Shown piece after piece: positions 1 through 5,407 of a DNA stretch of 8,071 nucleotides. Each line of letters begins with the position of its first letter. Within the stretch, counting starts at the first letter, position 1. Under the pieces are notes generated by a model, which did no database searches, was not told the DNA's origin, and saw nothing but the letters and a program-made list of their open reading frames with translations. The position numbers and the translations under genes were made by a program. The stretch lies in contig JBGUJH010000147.1 of NCBI GenBank assembly GCA_045113775.1, positions 1 through 8,071 of the forward strand, read 5' to 3'. Origin of the DNA: CAG-791 sp045113775. GTDB lineage: Bacteria; Bacillota; Clostridia; Lachnospirales; Lachnospiraceae.

Positions 1-9
1 CAGACAGGC

Positions 10-888
10 TCAGTCCAGATTGGAATACTTGCTCAGTATATGTCCGTACAGGGTGCGCACCGCCGGCGCCATCAGCTGCGGATTAATGGCCGCAAGGCCG
101 ATGATCCTGGCCGCGTCAGGCTCCATCCTGTACTGACGCACGTCATAAGGTATGTCGTTCATGACCAGCTCCGGCATGATACAGATGCCGAAACCCGCTG
201 CTACCATGACTACTGTCGCAAGGTCGTCCACAACATGGTACCTGGTCTGAATATCCAGGTGATTCTGCTTCATATAATTCTGGATATCGGCGTCCGTGGA
301 CTCGCGCTGCACGACAAAGCGCAGATCCGCCATCTCAGAGATGGACATCCTGTCGCCCGGCAGTTCCTTCTCGAAATCCTTGGGAACAATGCACAGGAGC
401 GGATCCCTGTAGAAAGGCCTGATATTGAGATCTCCGGCACTGGAAGTCGACAAAAACCCGAAATCCACGATCCCGTTCCTGATCCAGTAGCTCACGTCGT
501 CGTAAGTGCCCTGGAAGACCTCGATCTCAATTGCGGGATACAGCTCCCCGAAGGACTTGATGATATCGGGCATCCAGCTCGTGCACACGCTCGAGAACAC
601 GCCGACCTTCACGGTGCCCTGTTTGAGTCCGTTGAACTCGGCCACTGCCTGCTGCAGGCTCTCTTCGCTGTTGAGGACCGCATTGACATAAGGCATCAGA
701 TGTTCCCCGTAGCTGGTCAGCGTGACGCCCGCCTTCTTCCTTGTAAAAACAGAGAAACCGAGTTCCTTTTCCATAGAAGAAACTGCGTGGCTGATAGCGG
801 AAGGAGTAAGGCCGATGAGGTCCGCCGCCTTGTGAAAGCTTCCCGCCTCCGCAACGGTCTTAAAGATCTGATAGCTGAGAAGAGTCAT
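10..888 (-). CDS. LysR-family transcriptional regulator
   Basis: A 292-residue protein, the usual length for LysR-type regulators. The N-terminal winged helix-turn-helix (about residues 1-60) has the family pattern: an F-x-x-V-A-E-x-G-S-F opening, AADLIGLTPSAISHAVSSME as recognition region, then LGFSVFTR. Residues about 90-290 form the periplasmic-binding-protein-like effector domain, beginning at GTVKVGVFSS and containing the G-F-G-I-C-I-M-P segment typical of its second lobe. The ATG start is supported by GGGAGG five bases upstream. It lies 88 bases downstream of porB on the same strand, with no convincing promoter of its own, so it is probably read with the por genes and may regulate them or an unlinked target. 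The effector is unknown. The family call is secure; the regulatory target is inference. Confidence 0.95.
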   Translation of the reverse strand: MTLLSYQIFKTVAEAGSFHKAADLIGLTPSAISHAVSSMEKELGFSVFTRKKAGVTLTSYGEHLMPYVNAVLNSEESLQQAVAEFNGLKQGTVKVGVFSSVCTSWMPDIIKSFGELYPAIEIEVFQGTYDDVSYWIRNGIVDFGFLSTSSAGDLNIRPFYRDPLLCIVPKDFEKELPGDRMSISEMADLRFVVQRESTDADIQNYMKQNHLDIQTRYHVVDDLATVVMVAAGFGICIMPELVMNDIPYDVRQYRMEPDAARIIGLAAINPQLMAPAVRTLYGHILSKYSNLD

Positions 889-904
889 TGATTACCTCCC
901 TATA

Positions 905-923
905 GCCTGCGTGCACCGCAGGC
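905..923 (-). other. Stem-loop between porB and the LysR gene
   Basis: A perfect 7-bp inverted repeat, GCCTGCG and CGCAGGC, with a 5-base loop. It ends a few bases before the GGGAGG ribosome binding site of the LysR gene. No T-run follows on the minus strand, so it is not a standard intrinsic terminator. It could protect or attenuate the transcript between porB and the regulator. Its role is inference. Confidence 0.45.
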
Positions 924-976
924 CATTCTGTCAAAATATCGCGTACAGCACACTTTCTGCCGCATTCTCACCGGGC

Positions 977-1927
977 TCAGTCTCTTGCACAGCGGTACTG
1001 GAGATCCTCCCATCTCTTATCCACTTCCTGTTGGAAGAGCCCGATCAGTTCCTCGTTTCCGGGTTTAAAGAGATGCTTGAACCTGCCCTGCGGCTTCAGG
1101 AAATCTTCGATCGGGAGCTTGTTCTTAGGCTCATAGCTCAGGATCCACTTGCCCTCGACAACCTCGAAGAGGGGCCAGTAGCAGGTCTCCACTGCCAGTC
1201 TGCAGATCTCCATGATCTCGCTCATGTCATAGCGCCAGCCTCTGGGGCAGGGCGTCATCATATTGAGGAAAGCAGCGCCTTTGGTATAGATGGCGGTCTC
1301 CGCCTTTCTGTGCAGGTCCTTGAAATCCCTTGTAAAAGTAGTCTGCGCCACGTAGGGCACGTAGTGCTCCGCGATTATGGAGCTGAGGTCCTTGCGGTAC
1401 TGTATTTTGCCGTTTGAGACCTTGCCCGCGGGAGTCGTTGTCGTATCCGCGAACATGGGCGTCGCCGAGGACCTCTGGATTCCGGTGTTCATGTATGCTC
1501 CATTATCATAACACACTTAGACCATATCGTGTCCACGTTCCATTGCGCCGGAGAGAGACTGGAAACCGATATCATAGGTTCCGCCGTCTCCGCCGAAGGT
1601 GATGAATTTGAAATTGTCCTTATCGCCCAGTTTTCCCTTTTTCTTTAAAGCTTTATAGGCGGTCTCCACGCCGCTCAGCGTCGCGCCCGCATTTTCAAAC
1701 GCGTTGTGGATGTAGCTGTCCTGCCACGCAGTATAGGGATACATATAGGAAGAGACTTCCAGGCATCCCGTCGCGTTGCCGATGACTGCCTGGTCTCCCT
1801 CGTGGAGTGCCCGCAGCACTGCTCTCACTCCGATCGTCGCCCCGCAGCCCGCGCACATGCGGTGTCCGGGAGCCAGACGCTCGGGTTTTTCCATCATTGT
1901 CTTAAGACTGTAATCCTTTTCCTTCAT
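977..1927 (-). pseudogene. porB: 2-oxoacid (pyruvate):ferredoxin oxidoreductase beta subunit, interrupted by in-frame TAA
   Basis: The beta subunit binds thiamine pyrophosphate and a [4Fe-4S] cluster and carries out decarboxylation and electron transfer with alpha, gamma and delta. The full frame is 316 codons, normal for the family. It shows the cluster-binding Cys25-x2-Cys28, Cys55 and a likely fourth ligand Cys227 in TPCPRGW, plus the TPP motif opening GDG (113-115) and closing near Asn142 in CYDNGAYMNTG. Codon 137, between these two halves, is TAA (1517-1519) where homologues have an aromatic residue in a GHDM-[LV]-Y-[IV]-CYDN context. The frame does not shift, and the remaining 179 codons are well conserved in style, ending in TGA. 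The GTG directly after the TAA could in theory restart translation, but no good ribosome binding site precedes it. The ATG at 1927 lies 45 bases after porA, with only a weak GAGAG upstream. It is a recent nonsense mutation, a base error, or a bypassed stop. The gene identity is secure; the loss of function is inferred. Confidence 0.88.
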
Positions 1928-1972
1928 AATACTTTATCGCTCTCTTATATCTGAACAGCGCTCTGAGTCCTG

Positions 1973-3193
1973 TCACTCTCTGAGCCCGATGTATTTGTGA
2001 TTCGGCGCTTCTTTGACGCCCTGCGCCACTTCCTCCAGTTCCGCAAAGATGTCCCGGACGTGGTCCACAGTGAAATCTCTGCCCGCAAGGCCGTAAATAT
2101 AGTTGACTGTGTCGACCATGACCTTGTTCCTGTACAGGCCTGCCGGGATCTCGCTTCCGAGCGGTCCGCTGCATCCGTTGTAGCTCTCGCAGCGGTCCAT
2201 GATCGCCACTGCCTTGCAGCCGCTCCTGCGGATCGCCTCAGCGATCTCCTTCTCGGGGAAAGGCCTGAACACGCGAAGCTTAAGGACTCCGACTTTGTGT
2301 CCTTCTTCGCGGAGCATGTCGACGGCGGCTTTCGCTGTTCCCGCCGCAGATCCCATAATGACCATCAGGTACTCTGCATCCTCAGTCCTGTATTCCTCAA
2401 AGAAGCTATACTTTCTTCCGGACATCTCTGCGAAGCGCTCCGCCACCTCAAGGATGACCCCGCCGGCGCGCTCCATTGCGGCTTCCTGCGCTCTTTTGGC
2501 TTCCATGGCGTAGGCTGATACCGAGTAGGGTCCCACCGCTACCGGCTTTCCGGGGTTGAGCAGGAATTCCTCCGGCTCATAGTCGCCGACAAACGCCTTT
2601 ACCGGAGCATCCTCCAGCAGTTCTATATTTTCGACGGCGTGACTCGTGATAAATCCGTCCTGGCAGATCATTACGGGCAGGTGCACCCTGGGATCTTCGG
2701 CGATCGGAAATGCCTGAATGTAGTTGTCGTAAGCTTCCTGGTTGTTCTCCGCGTAGATCTGGATCCATCCGGTATCCCGCGCGCCCATTCCGTCGGAGTG
2801 GTCGCAGTTGATGTTGATGGGGCCGGAAAGCGTGCGGTTGACCAGAGTCAACACGATAGGCAGCCTGTTGGAAGCCGCCAGCAGAAGTTCCTCCCACATC
2901 AGCGCAAGTCCGGCGGAAGAAGTCGCCGTCATCGTTCTGGCGCCCGCCGCTTCCGCGCCTATGGCCGCCGACATGGCTGAGTGCTCGCTCTCCACAGGGA
3001 TGAACTCCGTGTCGACCTCCCCGTTAGCGATGAAGGTGGACACCATCTGAGGGATCTCCGTGGACGGCGTGATCGGGAAAGCCGGCATCACGTCGGGATT
3101 GACCTGGCGGATCGCGTAAGACACCGCCTCATTACCGGACATTCTCTCCGGGATCGAATTGCTTTTCATTACCATCTTTTCGTTTTTACTCAT
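1973..3193 (-). CDS. porA: 2-oxoacid (pyruvate):ferredoxin oxidoreductase alpha subunit
   Basis: A 406-residue subunit that carries the pyrimidine-binding part of the TPP site. The N-terminal domain has the family signature V-N-P-D-V-x-x-A-F-P-I-T-P-S-T-E-I (31-47), the conserved E68-S-E-H-S stretch and T-A-T-S-S-A-G-L (89-96). After about residue 260 comes a transketolase-C-like domain with LKLRVFRPFPEKEI (305-318). I chose the ATG at 3193: GGAGGGG lies about seven bases upstream, and the start overlaps the porD stop in an ATGA arrangement, implying translational coupling. A longer in-frame reading from 3256 would run through porD and is less likely. Substrate preference (pyruvate against branched-chain or other 2-oxoacids) cannot be settled from sequence alone. 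It acts in the cytoplasm, passing electrons to ferredoxin through the delta subunit. Confidence 0.95.
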   Translation of the reverse strand: MSKNEKMVMKSNSIPERMSGNEAVSYAIRQVNPDVMPAFPITPSTEIPQMVSTFIANGEVDTEFIPVESEHSAMSAAIGAEAAGARTMTATSSAGLALMWEELLLAASNRLPIVLTLVNRTLSGPININCDHSDGMGARDTGWIQIYAENNQEAYDNYIQAFPIAEDPRVHLPVMICQDGFITSHAVENIELLEDAPVKAFVGDYEPEEFLLNPGKPVAVGPYSVSAYAMEAKRAQEAAMERAGGVILEVAERFAEMSGRKYSFFEEYRTEDAEYLMVIMGSAAGTAKAAVDMLREEGHKVGVLKLRVFRPFPEKEIAEAIRRSGCKAVAIMDRCESYNGCSGPLGSEIPAGLYRNKVMVDTVNYIYGLAGRDFTVDHVRDIFAELEEVAQGVKEAPNHKYIGLRE

Positions 3194-3498
3194 GCCTCGA
3201 TCCCCTCCTTCATCGTGATGGCACCGAAAGGGCACGCCTTGACGCAGATCCCGCATCCTTTGCAGTGATCGTAGTCAAAATCCAGCCTTTTGCCGCCTTT
3301 CACCGGAATACAGGAATCAGGACAGACCGGCGCGCACAGCAGGCACTGCCTGCACTTGTCCTGATCCAGTACCGGTGTATTCGTTCTCCATTCTCCCGTC
3401 TTGAACAGCCGGGAAGTGCCTCCGGCATAGAGCTGAAGCCCTTCTGTGAGATCTGTGTAAGGAGATCTCTCATTTATCTTTGTGATATCTGTCCGCAT
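3190..3498 (-). CDS. porD: 2-oxoacid (pyruvate):ferredoxin oxidoreductase delta subunit (2x[4Fe-4S])
   Basis: A 102-residue ferredoxin-like subunit. Two complete cluster motifs are visible: Cys49-x2-Cys52-x2-Cys55-x3-Cys59-Pro and Cys79-x2-Cys82-x2-Cys85-x3-Cys89-Pro. In this family the two clusters carry electrons from the catalytic beta subunit toward external ferredoxin. The N-terminal 40 residues, including the G-G-T-S-R-L-F-K-T-G-x-W-R region, match the usual leader of PorD proteins. The ATG is preceded by AAAGGA at nine bases. The stop overlaps the porA start by four bases. It is separated from porG by an unusually long, structured gap of 217 bases, unlike the tight porD-porA junction. 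Confidence 0.95.
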   Translation of the reverse strand: MRTDITKINERSPYTDLTEGLQLYAGGTSRLFKTGEWRTNTPVLDQDKCRQCLLCAPVCPDSCIPVKGGKRLDFDYDHCKGCGICVKACPFGAITMKEGIEA

Positions 3499-3527
3499 AG
3501 GTACAAATCCTTTCTTATTATGTTAAT

Positions 3528-3545
3528 GGCTCGCCCCCGCGAGCC
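3528..3545 (-). other. GC-rich stem-loop in the porD leader
   Basis: A perfect 7-bp inverted repeat, GGCTCGC and GCGAGCC, with a 4-base loop. It ends about 30 bases before the porD start and is followed on the minus strand by an A/T-rich stretch (ATTAACATAATAAG) and then the ribosome binding site. Just upstream, CGCGCGG and CCGCGCG segments can pair around an inner GCTG/CAGC stem, so the whole leader at about 3528-3600 appears highly structured. It may be an attenuator, an RNA processing site or a stabilising 5' structure. I recognise no riboswitch class. Confidence 0.45.
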
Positions 3546-3655
3546 GCTGCGCCGCGCGCGGGCTGTCTGCAGAGCAGCTTCTTCCTTTCCGCGCGTGTGC
3601 ATCATTTATCTCATAGGAGCTTGTCCCCTGTCAAAGTGCGGGATGCCCCTGAACA

Positions 3656-3687
3656 AAGAAATCCCCGTCTGAAGACGGGGGTTCCTT
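3656..3687 (-). terminator. Terminator-like hairpin after porG
   Basis: Read on the minus strand, a core 7-bp stem CCCCGTC/GACGGGG with loop TTCA is extended by about six more pairs (AAGGAA with TTTCTT, one wobble) after a single mismatch. The 3' arm and tail are T-rich (ATTTCTTTGTT) but lack a clean run of Ts. It lies about 30 bases past the porG stop. It could end part of the porG transcript and reduce porDAB expression. The GGAACCCC-stem-TTCA-stem-GGGG pattern also resembles right ends of IS200/IS605-type elements, but no transposase remnant is present. Confidence 0.5.
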
Positions 3688-3715
3688 GTACTCTCGTATT
3701 CATAGTCTGCCGCGA

Positions 3716-4366
3716 TCAGGCGCTCCGCTTCATCTCCTTCGAAGACGCATCCGCTTTCTTTCCGGAGCTGTTCTCGGAAGCCCTGCTCATTTCCATTTCC
3801 GCTTTATCATACGCCATCTCGAGCGCCGCCATGTTTCCCCCGATCACTTCAGGCTTCTTTGCGAATTTATGCGCAAAAGAAGCTTCCATCTCTCTGAGGA
3901 AATTCTCCCTGGACATAATGCCGGTCGCAGCCGCAGTCGCAGCAAGCATGGGAGTATTGGGGAAGTTCCTGCCGAGCGTCTTCTCCGAGATATGTCTTGC
4001 GTCAACTGTGAGGACTCTTCCCTCGTAGCCGCGCAGCAAAGGCCTGATCTCATCGGCGGTCTTTGCCGTATTGACGATGATCGCGCCATCCTCTTTGAGA
4101 CCGTCCGTCACATGGACAGAATGCAGCAGAGTCTCATCTACAACGACCACATAGTCGGGATCATAAATGTTGGAATGCACACGGATTTTGTCTTCGCTGA
4201 TTCGGTTGAACGCCGTAATGGGCGCCCCCATACGCTCCGGGCCGTACTCCGGAAATCCCTGTACGCAGCATCCTGTCTTGAACGCCACATCTGCCAGAAG
4301 CAGTGCCGCTGTCTTGGCACCCTGGCCGCCTCTTCCATGCCATCTGATCTCAACTGTGTTTTTCAT
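3716..4366 (-). CDS. porG: 2-oxoacid (pyruvate):ferredoxin oxidoreductase gamma subunit
   Basis: A 216-residue subunit of the POR/KOR gamma type, the non-TPP domain that completes the heterotetramer. Signature motifs are R-W-H-G-R-G-G-Q-G-A-K-T-A near the N terminus (8-20), Y-G-P-E-R-M-G-A-P (41-49), and the N-F-P-N-T-P-M-L-A-A stretch (134-143). The last 25 residues are a polar, low-complexity tail rich in Ser, Lys and Glu that probably lies outside the fold. I chose the ATG at 4366: AGAGGG lies seven bases upstream and the family's N terminus begins there. An upstream ATG at 4426 would start inside the likely operator and has no family match. It is the first gene of the por cluster, with its own promoter upstream. 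Confidence 0.95.
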   Translation of the reverse strand: MKNTVEIRWHGRGGQGAKTAALLLADVAFKTGCCVQGFPEYGPERMGAPITAFNRISEDKIRVHSNIYDPDYVVVVDETLLHSVHVTDGLKEDGAIIVNTAKTADEIRPLLRGYEGRVLTVDARHISEKTLGRNFPNTPMLAATAAATGIMSRENFLREMEASFAHKFAKKPEVIGGNMAALEMAYDKAEMEMSRASENSSGKKADASSKEMKRSA

Positions 4367-4402
4367 TGACCAACCCTCTGTAAGTGAATTTATTTCATCT
4401 TT

Positions 4403-4434
4403 TCGGTGAATAATTTTGTTCACCAAGTCACCGA
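4403..4434 (-). promoter_or_regulatory. Probable operator: nested GGTGA/TCACC inverted repeats
   Basis: Just downstream of the predicted start site there is an outer 7-bp pair TCGGTGA (4403-4409) and TCACCGA (4428-4434), and an inner 6-bp pair GGTGAA (4405-4410) and TTCACC (4419-4424) with 8 bases between. Further GTGAA or TTCAC copies lie near 4384, 4460 (between -35 and -10) and 4492. The position fits repressor binding over the start site. The half-site spacing does not match the usual Rex or CRP/FNR operators, so the binding protein is unknown. Confidence 0.55.
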
Positions 4435-4442
4435 CAATCGTT

Positions 4443-4470
4443 ATTATACGCTCTTTTGAGTGAATGTAAA
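4443..4470 (-). promoter_or_regulatory. Sigma-A-type promoter of the por cluster
   Basis: On the minus strand, a -35 of TTTACA (plus 4465-4470, one mismatch to consensus) and a perfect -10 TATAAT (plus 4443-4448) are separated by 16 bases. The predicted transcript starts near 4436, giving a leader of about 70 bases before porG. nth ends about 60 bases upstream on the same strand without a clear terminator, so some read-through from nth is possible. Confidence 0.8.
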
Positions 4471-4528
4471 TAACTTTTATGATGAATCATTTTCACTATT
4501 TAGTGGGGTATGTTGTGGAGAGGGGGTG

Positions 4529-5167
4529 TCAATCAACTTCCTTCCCATGCCTGCAGATATCCTTCAGGCAGCACTCCGCGCATCTGGGCCTGCGCGCGAC
4601 GCAGACCGCGCGCCCATGCAGCACAAATCTGTGGCAGAGGTCATTTCCTTCTTCCGGCGGAACGATCTTCCACAATTCACGCTCCACTTTACCGGGCTCT
4701 TTGATACCGTCCACGAGGCCGATCAGGTTGCAGAGGCGGATGCAGTGCGTGTCAGTGACGATCGCAGGCTTTCCGAACACGTCGCCCATGATCAGGTTGG
4801 CGCTCTTACGTCCGACTCCGGGAAGCGCAAGAAGCTCTTCAAAGGTTTCCGGCACATTGTCGTTATATTTCTCGTGCAGGACCTTCATGCAGGCAGAAAT
4901 ATCCCTCGCCTTGCTGGGACCGAGGCCGCAGGGGCGTACAGTCTTCTCAATTTCCTCTGCTGTCGTCTCCGCCAGAGCGGCTACTGAAGGAAACTTTTCA
5001 TATAATTTAGGCGTGATCTGGTCCACCCTCGCGTCTGTGCATTGGGCGGCCAGCCGCACGCTGACCAGCAGCTGCCATGCTTTGTCGTAATCTAATGTAC
5101 ACTTTGCTTCGGGATACTCCTTTTTAAGGCGCTCGATTACTTCGAGCGTCAGTTTTTTCTTGTCCAT
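4529..5167 (-). CDS. nth: Endonuclease III (DNA glycosylase/AP lyase)
   Basis: A 212-residue base-excision-repair enzyme that removes oxidised pyrimidines and cleaves at the abasic site. The helix-hairpin-helix LPGVGRKS (115-122) contains the catalytic lysine, Lys121, and the catalytic aspartate is Asp139 in the T-D-T-H motif. The C-terminal [4Fe-4S] loop is complete: Cys189-x6-Cys196-x2-Cys199-x5-Cys205. Length and motif spacing match the Escherichia coli enzyme closely. The ATG is preceded by GAGG at about five bases. It is divergent from nhaC and lies upstream of the por cluster on the same strand. I see no functional link to por beyond position. Confidence 0.97.
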   Translation of the reverse strand: MDKKKLTLEVIERLKKEYPEAKCTLDYDKAWQLLVSVRLAAQCTDARVDQITPKLYEKFPSVAALAETTAEEIEKTVRPCGLGPSKARDISACMKVLHEKYNDNVPETFEELLALPGVGRKSANLIMGDVFGKPAIVTDTHCIRLCNLIGLVDGIKEPGKVERELWKIVPPEEGNDLCHRFVLHGRAVCVARRPRCAECCLKDICRHGKEVD

Positions 5168-5193
5168 ATGATCCTCATTTCAGCGCGCTTTTC

Positions 5194-5236
5194 GCAGCAG
5201 ATCAGCGCGATCTGAGATCACGCTCGGATCAGCTGC
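5194..5236. other. Long interrupted hairpin in the nth-nhaC intergenic region
   Basis: Nested inverted repeats: outer GCAGC/GCTGC, then GATC/GATC, then AGCGcGATC/GATCaCGCT with one mismatch around a 3-base TGA loop. The result is a 43-base stem-loop containing four GATC sites. On the minus strand it lies about 27 bases before the nth start and could fold in the nth leader. It is not followed by a T-run on either strand, so it is not a standard terminator. The function is unknown. Confidence 0.5.
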
Positions 5237-5306
5237 TCAGTACCCAACATCATCATTGCATCGCTCACCATTCTGACACATCAGCCGCCTGCTTGTCAAA
5301 AAAGCG

Positions 5307-5344
5307 TAACTATTTGATACCAAAAAATCCTTTTAACTATTTGA
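5307..5344. repeat. 11-bp direct repeat upstream of nhaC
   Basis: TAACTATTTGA occurs at 5307-5317 and again at 5334-5344, both perfect, 27 bases apart start to start (about two and a half helical turns). The second copy runs into the putative -35 element of nhaC. The arrangement resembles tandem sites for an activator or repressor. No protein is assigned. Confidence 0.6.
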
Positions 5345-5380
5345 CTGTAATCCGCCACTGTATTACTATACTAAAGTATA
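5341..5380 (+). promoter_or_regulatory. Putative nhaC promoter overlapped by a palindrome
   Basis: TTGACT (5341-5346) and TACTAT (5364-5369), 17 bases apart, are a plausible -35/-10 pair (5/6 and 4/6 matches). The predicted start is near 5376. A perfect inverted repeat, TATACT-AA-AGTATA (5367-5380), covers the -10 and start region and would suit a repressor site. A -10 read as TATACT (5367) is possible, but its spacing to TTGACT would be 20 bases. Confidence 0.5.
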
Positions 5381-5407
5381 CTTTTCTATTACTTTGAGGG
5401 GGAAAAA

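Noticed and set aside
40..891. Long open frame on the plus strand opposite the LysR gene
   Set aside because: It is antisense to a clear LysR-family gene, shows no family motif and is rich in His, Arg and Asp in the way typical of a shadow frame.
911..940. TTGACA (minus strand, 937-942) with TATAGG near 899-904 as a LysR gene promoter
   Set aside because: The two boxes are 24 bases apart, too far for sigma-A or even MerR-type promoters.
1973..3256. Upstream start of porA at 3256
   Set aside because: The added 21 residues overlap porD out of frame and lack a family match; the ATG at 3193 has a strong ribosome binding site and the ATGA overlap.
3511..3525. CATAAT just before porD as a -10 box
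   Set aside because: No -35 is found at a suitable distance, and the start would fall on the ribosome binding site.
4479..4490. ATGAT-GA-ATCAT as an nth terminator
   Set aside because: A 2-base loop and 5-bp A/T stem cannot make a stable terminator, and the site lies next to the por -35.
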